DNA of 45,291 nt from an uncultured Ruminococcus sp. (lineage in GTDB: Bacteria > Bacillota > Clostridia > Oscillospirales > Ruminococcaceae). Position numbers and translations under genes: made by a program. Below, in pieces: positions 31,350 through 40,131 of the stretch. The stretch lies in NCBI GenBank assembly GCA_900541495.1, contig UQKC01000013.1:1-45291 (forward strand), read 5' to 3'. Position 1 is the first letter of the stretch. Every line of letters starts with the position of its first letter. The notes under the pieces are model-generated. The model had not been told where the DNA came from, did no database searches, and saw only the letters and a program-made list of their open reading frames with translations.

Positions 31350-32342
31350 TTATAAGCCGGCAGAAGATGAAGAACTGTCAGATTCAAAGCTCCGCACAAA
31401 CCACTGTATGACTTCGGGGAGCTTTTCATCAAAATCGGTCAGAGAAAATGCGCCAAGTTCTCGGTTGATTTTTTCCGCCGAGATCGAATATCGTCTGTCG
31501 TGACCCTTTCGGTCGGGGACAAACTCCGTTTCAGCATTTTTTACGCCGAGCTTTTCAAGTGCATCAATAACTTTTTCTATCAATTCAAGGTTGGAAAGCT
31601 CGTTATCCGCGCCGATGTTGTATATTTCGCCTGCTTTTCCGTTTGCGAGTATCATTTCAACGGCTTTGCAGTGGTCTTTGACGTATATCCAGTCGCGGAC
31701 GTTCTTTCCATCGCCGTAAATCGGTATCTTTTCACCGCTGACGGCTTTTTTCACCGCAAGCGGAATAAGCTTTTCGGGGTACTGGCGTTCGCCGTAGTTG
31801 TTTGAACAGCGCGAAACGGTTACATTCAAGCCGTAGGTCTTATAATATGCGAGTGCAAGCATATCCGCCGCGGCTTTTGACGCGCTGTACGGCGAATGAG
31901 GCGCTGACGGCGTTGCTTCGGTGAATTTTTCGCCGCTTTCAAGCGGAAGATCACCGTAGACCTCGTCCGTGGAAATTTGGTGGAAGCGCTTCACTTTGTA
32001 TTCGAGCGAAGCGTCAAGCAATGCCGCAGTTCCCATATAATTCGTTTCGAGGAAAATCTGCGGCGAAGCTATCGAACGGTCAACGTGGCTTTCTGCAGCG
32101 AAATTCACTACCTTGTCGGGGCGAACTTCATCAAAAAGCCTTTTCAGCAGCTCTCTGTCGCAGATATCGCCCTTGACAAAGCGAAAATGCCCGCTTTTCT
32201 GCGCCGAAGCGAGGTTATCCATATTTCCTGCGTAGGTAAGCTTATCAAGGCAGACAACGCTGTCCTCGTGGTGACCTTCAAGGTGCATATCGATGAAGTG
32301 TGAGCCGATGAAACCTGCACCGCCCGTTACAAGAACGGTCAC
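31350..32342 (-). CDS. rfbB: dTDP-glucose 4,6-dehydratase
   Basis: A 330-residue extended SDR enzyme converting dTDP-glucose to dTDP-4-keto-6-deoxyglucose, an early step to rhamnose and other deoxysugars of surface polysaccharides. Visible are the NAD motif TGGAGFIGSH, LDKLTYAGNMDNL, NFAAESHVDRSI, the active-site STDEVYGDL (Thr-Asp-Glu), YSASKAAAD (YxxxK), and NNYGERQYPEKLIPL. Length is normal, apart from a Ser-rich C-terminal tail. The start is GTG at 32340-32342, overlapping the ppk1 stop as GTGA, so translation is coupled. The other rml genes are not in the window. Confidence 0.95.
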   Translation of the reverse strand: MTVLVTGGAGFIGSHFIDMHLEGHHEDSVVCLDKLTYAGNMDNLASAQKSGHFRFVKGDICDRELLKRLFDEVRPDKVVNFAAESHVDRSIASPQIFLETNYMGTAALLDASLEYKVKRFHQISTDEVYGDLPLESGEKFTEATPSAPHSPYSASKAAADMLALAYYKTYGLNVTVSRCSNNYGERQYPEKLIPLAVKKAVSGEKIPIYGDGKNVRDWIYVKDHCKAVEMILANGKAGEIYNIGADNELSNLELIEKVIDALEKLGVKNAETEFVPDRKGHDRRYSISAEKINRELGAFSLTDFDEKLPEVIQWFVRSFESDSSSSSAGL

Positions 32343-34513
32343 TTTCTTGCCCTGCGGTTCTTTTTGCTGCGGCGGCGCTTTACCTTAACGTGCTTTGCGG
32401 TCGGGTTTGCAGGCTTTGCGTTCTTTGCCGCAATTTGCTGAGAATGCTGAACTGCGATAGCCGCATTTGCAACGCTTTCATCAATAAAGCTCTGCTGCGA
32501 ATCAACAAGTTCTTCTCCAAGCTTTGGCTGCTTATATTTATAGGAGCTGTCGGGGAGCATAATTCTTGCCTTTACGTTATCGGCAAGCATCGTGTTGAAG
32601 ATGTGGACAATTCTTTCGCGGACGTGTTCATCATAGATAGGCGCAGCGACCTCAACACGGCGGATAGTGTTTCTTGTCATAAAGTCGGCGGAGGAGATAT
32701 AAAGCTTCATATCCTTGCCCTTGCCGAACATATAGATTCGTGCGTGTTCAAGATAGCGTCCGACGATGCTCGTTACTTCGATATTGTCGGTATAGCCCTC
32801 AACTCCTGCAACAAGGCAGCAGATACCTCTGATGACCATTTGAATTTTTACTCCGCTCATCGAAGCTTCGGCAAGCTTATCGATAAGAACACGGTCGGTA
32901 ACTGAGTTCATCTTCAAGCCGATATAAGCTTCTTCGCCGTTTTTAGCCTTTGCGATCTCGCCGTCGATAAGCTCGATTATCTTGTTCTGCAGGCTGAGCG
33001 GAGCAACGAGAAGATGCTGAGTATCTTCAACGAGCGTTCCCATTGAGAGGGCGTTGAAAACTGCGCCTGCTTCGGCTGCGATATCGCGGTTCGCTGTCAT
33101 AAGGCAGAGGTCGGTATAAAGCGCGGAGGTCTTTTCGTTATAGTTGCCCGTGCCTATCTGGGTGATATATTCAACGCCGTTTCCGTTTTTGCGTGTGATA
33201 AGGCAGAGCTTAGAGTGAACTTTAAGGTTCTCGGGACCGTAGATGACCGTACAGCCTGCATCTTCAAGCTGCTTAGACCAGCCGATGTTGTTTTCTTCGT
33301 CAAATCTTGCACGAAGCTCAACGAGAACGAGGACGTTCTTGCCGTTTTCTGCGGCGTTTACAAGCGCTTCGACTACCTTTGAGTCGGACGCAACACGGTA
33401 CAGGGTTATCTTTATCGAAACGACATTCGGGTCATAAGCCGCTTCATTGAGCATACGCAGGAAAGGACGGATAGATTCATACGGATAATAGAGCAGAACG
33501 TCCTTTTTGAGCACCTGATCGATAACGGGCAGTTCGTGAACTATCTCGCGCGATCTCTGAGGAACGGCTCTCTTGAAGAAAAGCTCGGGGTCGGCGCTTT
33601 CAAGCTTCGCCCTTATCGGGAAAACGCAGGAAAGGTCGAGCGGCGATTTCTGGCGGAATATCTTATCGGGTGTGAGTTCAAGATTGCTGCGCAGAAATGC
33701 GAGCGATTCCTCGTCAAGCTTGCGCGAAAGCTCCATTCTTACCGGCGAAAGCTTTTTGCGCTTCTGCAAGAGCGCGGTCATAACTTCACGCAGGTCAACT
33801 TCGTGGTCGTAGAGCGCTTCTTCCATATTTATATCGGCGTTTCGGGTGATTCTTACAAGGGATTTGCAGAGTATCTTATAATTTTTGAAGACGATCGGCA
33901 TATAATGAAGTATAAGCTCTTCGACAAGCATAAATCTCATTTTATTTGCGGTCGGGAGGAAGATAACTCGCGAGAACGAGCCACTCGCTGCAATAATGCC
34001 GAGCTTCATTGCCTGCGACTTCGATTCGAGGTGCGCAACGGCGTAAATTTCCTTGTTTTTGAGGAACGGGAACGGGTGGCGCTTGTCGATTATCTGCGGC
34101 GAGATGAGCGGAAGAATCTCCTTGGTGAAGTATACGCGCAGGAACTCTTCTTCGTCCTTGGAAAGCGCCTTGAAGTCGACCTGTTCAACGCCGTACTGTT
34201 CTTTAAGGCGTGACATTATATCGCTGTAAGCCTTGTCACGCATAAGCGCAAGCTCGGTGCAGCGCGCAAAGATAGCCGTGAGCTGCTCTGCGCAGGTCAT
34301 ATCGGTCTTGTTGTCGCGATCCTGATCGTCAACGAGCGTCCTGTCGTAGAGTGAGCCAACTCTTATCATAAAAAATTCGTCAAGGTTGGACTGGAATATC
34401 GATGCGAAAAGAAGACGTTCGCCGAGCGGAACGCGTTCATCCATAGCTTCTTCAAGCACACGTTCATTGAATTTCAGCCAAGAAAGCTCTCTGTTGTCAT
34501 AGTATTTTTTCAT
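32339..34513 (-). CDS. ppk1: Polyphosphate kinase 1
   Basis: A 724-residue PPK1 that reversibly polymerises the gamma phosphate of ATP into polyphosphate. The N domain starts with YYDNRELSWLKFNERVLEEA. The head domain follows (HPFPFLKNKEIYAVAHLE). The PLD-like C domains carry the autophosphorylated histidine in NLKVHSKLCLITR and the second conserved histidine in YLEHARIYMFG. TQIGTGNYNEKTSALYTDLCLMTAN is also diagnostic. An unusual Lys/Arg-rich tail (KVKRRRSKKNRRARK) closes the protein. ATG 34511-34513 follows AAAGGAT; the longer frame starts inside the leader hairpin region. It has a strong promoter and is coupled to rfbB. Confidence 0.96.
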   Translation of the reverse strand: MKKYYDNRELSWLKFNERVLEEAMDERVPLGERLLFASIFQSNLDEFFMIRVGSLYDRTLVDDQDRDNKTDMTCAEQLTAIFARCTELALMRDKAYSDIMSRLKEQYGVEQVDFKALSKDEEEFLRVYFTKEILPLISPQIIDKRHPFPFLKNKEIYAVAHLESKSQAMKLGIIAASGSFSRVIFLPTANKMRFMLVEELILHYMPIVFKNYKILCKSLVRITRNADINMEEALYDHEVDLREVMTALLQKRKKLSPVRMELSRKLDEESLAFLRSNLELTPDKIFRQKSPLDLSCVFPIRAKLESADPELFFKRAVPQRSREIVHELPVIDQVLKKDVLLYYPYESIRPFLRMLNEAAYDPNVVSIKITLYRVASDSKVVEALVNAAENGKNVLVLVELRARFDEENNIGWSKQLEDAGCTVIYGPENLKVHSKLCLITRKNGNGVEYITQIGTGNYNEKTSALYTDLCLMTANRDIAAEAGAVFNALSMGTLVEDTQHLLVAPLSLQNKIIELIDGEIAKAKNGEEAYIGLKMNSVTDRVLIDKLAEASMSGVKIQMVIRGICCLVAGVEGYTDNIEVTSIVGRYLEHARIYMFGKGKDMKLYISSADFMTRNTIRRVEVAAPIYDEHVRERIVHIFNTMLADNVKARIMLPDSSYKYKQPKLGEELVDSQQSFIDESVANAAIAVQHSQQIAAKNAKPANPTAKHVKVKRRRSKKNRRARK

Positions 34514-34535
34514 TGTCGGTTTATCCTTTCGGTCA

Positions 34536-34562
34536 GCAGAGCGTTCACGCACACCGCTCTGC
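34536..34562 (-). promoter_or_regulatory. Hairpin in the ppk1 leader
   Basis: Perfect 8-base arms GCAGAGCG / CGCTCTGC with an 11-base loop in the 5' untranslated region. It has no T run, so it is not a terminator; it may stabilise or regulate the mRNA. Confidence 0.45.
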
Positions 34563-34584
34563 GAAGTTATATAATTATATTTCC

Positions 34585-34613
34585 ATTATATTATAGTACG
34601 GCGTTAAAGTCAA
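34585..34613 (-). promoter_or_regulatory. Sigma-A promoter of ppk1-rfbB
   Basis: Minus-strand TTGACT (34608-34613), 17 bases, TATAAT (34585-34590). Confidence 0.78.
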
Positions 34614-34728
34614 GAAAATTCTATGTTAAGCTGTTTATCTCGGTCAAGGTCGGGCGAGCTTCAAATATCAGGTTTCAAAATTTCGCCCTTAAATCGGAAA
34701 ATCAACAGAATTTAGTCGTAATCGACTA

Positions 34729-34757
34729 TTGCAATTTTTTTATTTTTATGTTAAGAT
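34729..34757 (+). promoter_or_regulatory. Promoter of the nfeD-SPFH operon
   Basis: TTGCAA (34729-34734), 17 T-rich bases, TAAGAT (34752-34757). The leader to the nfeD start is about 70 bases. Confidence 0.6.
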
Positions 34758-34835
34758 ATTCTCAACGGATAAACAGCAAGCTTTTCTTCCGTAAACACCA
34801 CAATATTTATTTAAGAGAAAGACAGGTGAGATTTT

Positions 34836-35264
34836 ATGGTGATTTTCTGGATAATCGTCCTCGTTGCAGCGATACTCGCAGAAGCAGCTTCGGCAGCACT
34901 CATTTCAATATGGTTCGCCGCAGGTGCAGTCGCAGCACTCATCGCAGCCGCACTCGGCGCATCGTGGATATTACAGCTTACGCTTTTCGTAGTGTTCTCG
35001 GCAATACTGCTGATATTCACTCGTCCGCTCGTTAAAAAGCTTTTCCCGAAGAAATTCATACCGACAAATTCCGACAGCTACGCAGGCAAGACCGCCGTTG
35101 TTGTCGAGGATATCGATTCGGCAAGAGGTCTTGGAAGAGTTCGCTTCAACGGCGTTGACTGGATAGCAGTTACGGAACACGAAGAGCTTATCCCCAAAGA
35201 CAGCGTTGTACGTATTAAGGAAGTCAGAGGAGCAAAACTGCTCGTTGAAAAAGCTGACGTTTAA
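34836..35264 (+). CDS. NfeD-like membrane protein
   Basis: A 142-residue short NfeD protein. Two or three hydrophobic helices fill residues 1-62. A C-terminal OB-fold domain follows (about 80-140: GKTAVVVEDIDSARGLGRVRFNGVDWIAVTEHEELIPKDSVVRI). NfeD proteins are encoded next to SPFH/stomatin proteins and are thought to help organise membrane microdomains. The next gene, 42 bases away, is such a protein, so the pair is functionally consistent. ATG follows AGGTGAG. Confidence 0.92.
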   Translation: MVIFWIIVLVAAILAEAASAALISIWFAAGAVAALIAAALGASWILQLTLFVVFSAILLIFTRPLVKKLFPKKFIPTNSDSYAGKTAVVVEDIDSARGLGRVRFNGVDWIAVTEHEELIPKDSVVRIKEVRGAKLLVEKADV

Positions 35265-35306
35265 GTCAGTCTGACAAAAAATCAAAAACAGAAAGAGGTA
35301 ATCATT

Positions 35307-36302
35307 ATGCCCGGTATTGCAACAGTCCTTATTATTTTAGCTATCATCGTTATTCTTGTCCTCATCAGCGGCATCAAGTTCGTTCCGCAGGCTCAGGTCT
35401 ATATCGTTGAGCGTTTCGGTGCATTCAGCAAGACACTTGAAACAGGCCCTCACTACGTTGTTCCTATCATCGACAAGGTAGCTAAGAAAGTTTCCATTAA
35501 GGAGCAGGTAGCCGACTTCAAACCGCAGCCCGTTATCACCAAGGATAACGTTACAATGCAGATAGACACTGTCGTATTCTTCCAGATCACGGACGCAAAG
35601 CTTTACACCTACGGCGTTGAGCGTCCTATGAGCGCTATCGAGAACCTTACAGCAACAACGCTCCGTAACATCATCGGCGAAATGGAACTCGACGCAACAC
35701 TTTCTTCCCGTGATGTTATCAACACAAAGATCACATCGCTCCTCGACGTTGCTACCGACCCTTGGGGAATCAAGGTAAACCGTGTCGAGCTTAAGAATAT
35801 CCTCCCTCCGAGAGAAATTCAGGACGCAATGGAAAGACAGATGAAGGCAGAGCGTGAAAGACGTGAAAAGATACTTCAGGCAGAGGGTGAAAAGAAGTCA
35901 CAGATCCTCGTTGCCGAGGGTGAAAAGGAATCGAAAATTCTCCGTGCCGAAGCCGACAAGCAGGCAGCTATCCTCAAAGCCGAAGCTGAAAAGCAGGCTC
36001 TTATCCTCCGCTCCGATGCCGTAAGACAGCAGAAGATACTCGAAGCGCAGGGCGAAGCTGAGTCTATCGCACTCACACAGCAGGCTCTCGCAGACAGCAT
36101 CGTAAAGCTCAACGAAAGCAACCCGAGCGACAGCGTTATCGCTATCAAGGGACTCGAAGCATTCGGCAAGGCAGCAGACGGCAGAGCAACAAAGATCATC
36201 ATTCCGTCCGAGATTCAGGGACTTGCAGGACTTGTTACATCCGTCAAGGAGATCGCAAACAACAATGCGGCCGCTCTTCCAACAAACACACAGCAGAAAT
36301 AA
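35307..36302 (+). CDS. SPFH/Band 7 (stomatin, QmcA-like) membrane protein
   Basis: A 331-residue protein of the SPFH superfamily, scaffold proteins of membrane microdomains. One N-terminal membrane helix (5-25) leads into the Band 7 domain (FVPQAQVYIVERFGAFSKTLETGPHYVVPIIDKV to about residue 175). A long Ala/Glu/Lys-rich coiled coil (about 175-260, repeating RAEADKQAAILKAEAEKQ) precedes a Gly-rich C-terminus. ILPPREIQDAMERQMKAERERR is the classic stomatin/HflK linker. It is in an operon with nfeD. ATG follows AGAGGTAA. A large nested inverted repeat starts right after the stop. Confidence 0.95.
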   Translation: MPGIATVLIILAIIVILVLISGIKFVPQAQVYIVERFGAFSKTLETGPHYVVPIIDKVAKKVSIKEQVADFKPQPVITKDNVTMQIDTVVFFQITDAKLYTYGVERPMSAIENLTATTLRNIIGEMELDATLSSRDVINTKITSLLDVATDPWGIKVNRVELKNILPPREIQDAMERQMKAERERREKILQAEGEKKSQILVAEGEKESKILRAEADKQAAILKAEAEKQALILRSDAVRQQKILEAQGEAESIALTQQALADSIVKLNESNPSDSVIAIKGLEAFGKAADGRATKIIIPSEIQGLAGLVTSVKEIANNNAAALPTNTQQK

Positions 36303-36670
36303 ATTCGGAATTAGGAATGCGGAATTATTTATATTTCGTTAGTGTGTAATGAAAATTGTAGGGGCGGATTCAATATTTTAGGCGTAATGTCCGTAGGGGA
36401 CGGGTTTCCCGTCCCGAATCGCGAAGCGATTTTTCGGCATACTCAATTTATCTATCGTAAACAAAATAACCTGTTTTCAAAATCTTTGAAAACAGGTTAT
36501 TTTTATTATAAAACGCTTTGCGGCGCGGGACGGGCGACCCGTCCCCTACAGTATTTTTGTGGGATAAAACGACAATGTTGTAACGGGCGGATATAGAATC
36601 CGCCCCTACGATTTTACGGTAACTTGCGGAACAAAAATAATTCCGCATTCCGCATTCCTAATTCCGAATT
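36303..36670. repeat. 368-base nested inverted repeat built from REP-like units
   Basis: Four nested pairs of arms are visible. The outer pair is AATTCGGAATTAGGAATGCG (36303-36331 against 36631-36670). Next is the REP 1 arm (36358-36375 against 36585-36608). Then comes the GGGGACGGGTTTCCCGTCCC arm with GCGAAGCG (36393-36429 against 36515-36551). The centre is ATAACCTGTTTTCAAA / TTTGAAAACAGGTTAT (36468-36501). The whole gap between the convergent SPFH and GH5 genes is this element, and the central stem may terminate both. Confidence 0.85.
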
Positions 36671-37829
36671 AACCCAATGGGTGTACCTTTTCGGGGATAA
36701 GTTCGTTCATGTGGTTCGTTGCCGAAGCTGTGAGATCGTATTTGTAGTATTCATAGCTGTCGCCGCTTTCCTTCGGGTCCATCCATGTCATTACGCCGTT
36801 CCAGCCGTTGTTGTAGCAGTATTCATACTTCTGCGCAGTGGTGAGGTTCATCTGTGCCTCATCATCATTCGGAGTTTCTCCGATTATAGCAGGCTTTGTT
36901 CCGTCAAGTCCGAAGTCAACGGGGGATTTGTCAAACGGGTGGGGCATACTTGAAAGCATCCATGCATAGTAGTGTGGGCTGTAGAAGTCGAGATAAGCAT
37001 CATCAAGTCCCGTGAGCTGCTTCAGGAACTCATCGGATACATAGTTTCCGTCATATTTGTCGGAGTTGTACTTTATCATACCCATTCCGACCGTTGCAAG
37101 GATATCGGAATTCTCGTGGATAACGGACGCGCACTTGCCGAAGAAGTAGGAAAGATATTCATAGCCGACCTTGCCGCACTCTTCATTTTCCTTTACCCAG
37201 TCGGGTTCGTTCATAATATCGATGCCGAAGATGTATTCGCAGCTGCCATATCGTTCGCAGAAAGTCTTTACATAATTTTCAGCGAAAGCATCGGTCTTTT
37301 CCTTGCTCATTATGAGGTTTCTCCACTTGTCGCCTGCGCTGAACTTTGCAGTGCCCTTGAAGTGGTCGAACGAGAGGAGAGTAGGCATAACATAAACCTT
37401 GTACTTTTCTGCGATCGCGAAAAGCTTGTCAAGGTCTGTCCAGTGACCCTCTGTGATGCTCTTTACTTCGCCCTTTGTGGTGAGCTGGATAATATTTTCG
37501 CCCGAGCAGTTTATCCAGATTCTTGTGCAGTTTACATTGTCTGCCGCAAGCTGTGCAAAGGTCTTGTCCCAGAACTCTTCGTCCATATTGCCGTCGAAGT
37601 CGTTCCACTTTTCCCACGGAGTGTTCGTGCCGTTGATCCAAAGCTCCTTGCCGTCAACCATAAATTTTGTTCCGTCAACGCTTACCCTTGCCGATGCAGA
37701 GGGTTCTGCAACAGTTTCCGTTTCCGCCGCATTATCGGTCGAAGCATCTCCGCCCTTTGAGCAGGCTGAGAACGAGAACAGCATTGCGGCTGCAAGAAAT
37801 GCTGCTGAGATCTTTTTGAAATTAACCAT
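36669..37829 (-). CDS. Glycoside hydrolase family 5-like lipoprotein (mannanase/cellulase type)
   Basis: A 386-residue lipoprotein: signal peptide with lipobox FSAC (cysteine 23), a Thr/Ala/Glu linker to about residue 45, then a TIM-barrel glycosidase. GH5 features: WINGTNTPWEKW near the N-terminus, CTRIWINCSGE, the acid/base glutamate E208 in FGIDIMNEPDW, SPHYYAW (His286/Tyr287), the nucleophile candidate E318 in IIGETP, and GVMTWMDP. It is most like beta-mannanases or exoglucanases, so hemicellulose hydrolysis at the cell surface is likely (inference). ATG overlaps the upstream ABC ATPase stop (TAATG), with GGAGG inside that gene's end, so the two are translationally coupled. Confidence 0.88.
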   Translation of the reverse strand: MVNFKKISAAFLAAAMLFSFSACSKGGDASTDNAAETETVAEPSASARVSVDGTKFMVDGKELWINGTNTPWEKWNDFDGNMDEEFWDKTFAQLAADNVNCTRIWINCSGENIIQLTTKGEVKSITEGHWTDLDKLFAIAEKYKVYVMPTLLSFDHFKGTAKFSAGDKWRNLIMSKEKTDAFAENYVKTFCERYGSCEYIFGIDIMNEPDWVKENEECGKVGYEYLSYFFGKCASVIHENSDILATVGMGMIKYNSDKYDGNYVSDEFLKQLTGLDDAYLDFYSPHYYAWMLSSMPHPFDKSPVDFGLDGTKPAIIGETPNDDEAQMNLTTAQKYEYCYNNGWNGVMTWMDPKESGDSYEYYKYDLTASATNHMNELIPEKVHPLG

Positions 37830-38608
37830 TATTTATCCTCCACATTTATTGAATCATACCTGCACAGGAATTGCTTGGTACGTTCGTTTTTCGTGTTGAC
37901 GAACACCTCATCGGGCGTTCCCTCTTCAACGATAACGCCGCCGTCCATAAAGATAACGTGGTCGGCAACTTCCCTCGCGAAAGCCATTTCGTGCGTAACG
38001 ATGACCATTGTCATTTTGTCTTTCGCAAGCTCTTTTATTACTTTGAGAATCTCACCCGTAAGCTCAGGGTCGAGCGCCGAAGTCGGCTCATCGAAGAACA
38101 GCACCTCGGGGTTGAGAGCGAGCGCTCTTGCAATGGAAACACGCTGCTGCTGACCGCCCGAAAGCTCGCAGGGATATGCTTTTGCCTTGTTTTCAAGTCC
38201 CATTTTTTTGAGAAGCTCCATAGCCTTTTTCTCAGCTTCGTCCTTGGGCATTTTGAGGACGCATACGGGCGCTTCGGTGATGTTGCGGAGCACGTTCATG
38301 TGCGGAAAAAGGTTAAAATTCTGAAAAACAAGTCCTATTTTCAAGCGAATTTCGCGGAGTTCAGCATTTGATGCGTAGATAGGCTTGCCGTTCGTGTAAC
38401 CCGTCACAAGATCGTGTCCGCAGACGGTGACATTGCCGCCGCCGAGCTTTTCAAGCTGATTTATGCATCGGAGCATCGTCGATTTGCCGCTTCCCGACGG
38501 ACCGATGACAGCAACGACTTCGCCCTTTTCGACATTGAACGAGATATCCTTGAGGACTTCGAGGTCGTCAAAGCTTTTTGAAAGATTTTTTACTTCAAGA
38601 ATTGCCAT
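37829..38608 (-). CDS. Polar amino acid ABC transporter ATP-binding protein
   Basis: A 259-residue ATPase of the GlnQ/HisP class energising amino acid uptake. Walker A is GPSGSGKST, Q-loop GLVFQNFNLFPHMNVL, signature LSGGQQQRVSIARAL, Walker B EVLFFDEPTSALDPE, and the H-loop VTHEM. VLKMPKDEAEKKAMELL is typical of the polar amino acid subgroup. I chose ATG 38606-38608 (MAILEVKNLSKSF), the normal N-terminus. The longer frame begins in the permease gene, 38608 being 22 bases past the permease stop. It ends overlapping the GH5 gene. Confidence 0.95.
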   Translation of the reverse strand: MAILEVKNLSKSFDDLEVLKDISFNVEKGEVVAVIGPSGSGKSTMLRCINQLEKLGGGNVTVCGHDLVTGYTNGKPIYASNAELREIRLKIGLVFQNFNLFPHMNVLRNITEAPVCVLKMPKDEAEKKAMELLKKMGLENKAKAYPCELSGGQQQRVSIARALALNPEVLFFDEPTSALDPELTGEILKVIKELAKDKMTMVIVTHEMAFAREVADHVIFMDGGVIVEEGTPDEVFVNTKNERTKQFLCRYDSINVEDK

Positions 38609-38630
38609 CTGAACGATAGTCCTTTCCGAA

Positions 38631-39311
38631 TTATTTGTAATAGTCAAGCTTTTTCTCAACAGCGGAGAAAATAAGCGTCAGTATCGCATTCATCGCGAAG
38701 TAGAAAACTCCTGCGATGAAAAGCGGGATAAGGTTGCTGTATGTTACCATAAGCTCTTTCGACTTACGGAAAATTTCTATGTAAGCGATCACCGAGGCGA
38801 GCGAGGTGTCCTTTACGAGCGTGATAACTTCGTTTGCACCCGCAGGAACGATGCGCTTTATGACCTGAGGAAGAATGATGCGGAAGAAAGTCTGTATCTT
38901 CGTAAAGCCGAGTGCCGCAGAAGCTTCGTGCTGACCCTTTGGGATAGCCTCAATGCCGCCTCTGAAAATTTCGGCGAAGTAAGCCGCATAGTTGAGCGCG
39001 AAAGCAACGATAAGCGCCGTAAACTGGTATGAGTCGCTTCGGATATCAATACCCGTCAGATGTCCTGCTTTCTGGAGCATCGGTATAGCATAGTAGATAG
39101 TGATTATCTGAAGCATGAGCGGAGTGCCGCGCATGATAAGGATATACAGATTGATAAGCCACGAAACGGGCTTGAACGGACATTTTTTTATAAGCGCAAC
39201 TATCATTCCGAGCGGAATGGAGAAAAGCAGCGTAAAGAAGAAAACTTTCAGTGTCGGGAGCAGATATTTTGCGATAATACCGACACAATTCAGAATATCA
39301 TCGAAATGCAA
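38631..39311 (-). CDS. Polar amino acid ABC transporter permease
   Basis: A 226-residue HisM/GlnP-type permease with about five membrane segments. The typical start of the domain is LLPTLKVFFFTLLFSIPLGMIVAL, followed by YILIMRGTPLMLQI. The cytoplasmic EAA loop is EAIPKGQHEASAALGFTKIQTFFRIILPQ. The start is TTG at 39309-39311, after GAGGTG with six bases. It is the first gene of a three-gene operon with a good promoter. The expected periplasmic amino-acid-binding protein gene is absent from both sides; a glycosidase occupies the third place. Confidence 0.94.
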   Translation of the reverse strand: MHFDDILNCVGIIAKYLLPTLKVFFFTLLFSIPLGMIVALIKKCPFKPVSWLINLYILIMRGTPLMLQIITIYYAIPMLQKAGHLTGIDIRSDSYQFTALIVAFALNYAAYFAEIFRGGIEAIPKGQHEASAALGFTKIQTFFRIILPQVIKRIVPAGANEVITLVKDTSLASVIAYIEIFRKSKELMVTYSNLIPLFIAGVFYFAMNAILTLIFSAVEKKLDYYK

Positions 39312-39342
39312 ATAATTCACCTCATTAAAACGTACTTCTTTA

Positions 39343-39371
39343 ATTATACAATATCGGCGCAGAAAAAGCAA
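39343..39371 (-). promoter_or_regulatory. Promoter of the permease-ATPase-GH5 operon
   Basis: Minus-strand TTGCTT (39366-39371), 17 bases, TATAAT (39343-39348). Confidence 0.68.
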
Positions 39372-39460
39372 GGGAAAAAGCAATAAAATTTTAGCTTGAA
39401 ATTGTAGTAAAGCGACAGTAGACTAATGCGCAATCGGCATTGCCCGATGAGCAATGTTAA

Positions 39461-39491
39461 AGGGCTGAGAGGTTTTCCCCCAGCCCTTTAT
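39461..39491 (-). terminator. Terminator of the 39504-40010 gene
   Basis: Arms AAGGGCTG / CAGCCCTT separated by about 14 bases. On the minus strand only a short T run follows, so the assignment is moderate. Confidence 0.5.
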
Positions 39492-39503
39492 TTAAGCAGG
39501 AAC

Positions 39504-40010
39504 TTATTTTACTCCGTAAAAAATTCCTTTTTTAAATGAGAGATAAATCGGCAGGCACGAAGCAAAGTTTAATGCTCCGCCAATTACTATCCATACAAGT
39601 TCCGATGAAACGCCCGATACCACTATCTGAATTATTCCGATAACAGCACCCGCCAATCCGGCATAAACAGTCATACCGAAGCTAAGATCCTTTTGAAGCT
39701 TTGTGGCAATTTCCTTTTCGTGTATCTTGTTCAGATAAATAATATAGGCAACACCGAATACGACAGCTGCCAATGCAGCGAGAGCCGCATAGTCTGACAC
39801 ATGATAAAAACCGTTTTTGCTAAAATAAATTATGCCTGCTATAAGATGTATTATCCAACCGATATCACTTATCAGCCCAAATGCCATAAACTGAATATCC
39901 GGCATCATAACAGTATAGCGAACGCCTTGCTTTCCTTCCTGCTGAAGCTGTTTGATATGGTCTTCTGTTGTTTTTCTTTTTTCATGCAGAGTTTCTTTTA
40001 TTGTACCCAT
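39504..40010 (-). CDS. Membrane protein of unknown function
   Basis: A 168-residue protein with a charged N-terminus (MGTIKETLHEKRKTTEDHIKQ, residues 1-35) and four hydrophobic segments (about 42-62, 70-90, 108-130 and 133-152). I do not recognise a family. The start is fixed by the promoter: a frame-extending ATG at 40067 falls in the -35 box, while ATG 40008-40010 lies about 22 bases after the expected transcript start with a GGAGG nearby. It stands alone between terminators. Confidence 0.72.
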   Translation of the reverse strand: MGTIKETLHEKRKTTEDHIKQLQQEGKQGVRYTVMMPDIQFMAFGLISDIGWIIHLIAGIIYFSKNGFYHVSDYAALAALAAVVFGVAYIIYLNKIHEKEIATKLQKDLSFGMTVYAGLAGAVIGIIQIVVSGVSSELVWIVIGGALNFASCLPIYLSFKKGIFYGVK

Positions 40011-40038
40011 AGAAAATCTCCAACCTCCAATTTTTTTA

Positions 40039-40067
40039 ATTATATCACAATGCTCGCAAAATTTCAA
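40039..40067 (-). promoter_or_regulatory. Sigma-A promoter of the membrane protein gene
   Basis: Minus-strand TTGAAA (40062-40067), 17 bases, TATAAT (40039-40044). Confidence 0.75.
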
Positions 40068-40131
40068 GGTTAGTTATAGGCAACTGACATTTAAAATTAA
40101 AGCATTTTTCTTCATCAAAAACAATAACAAA

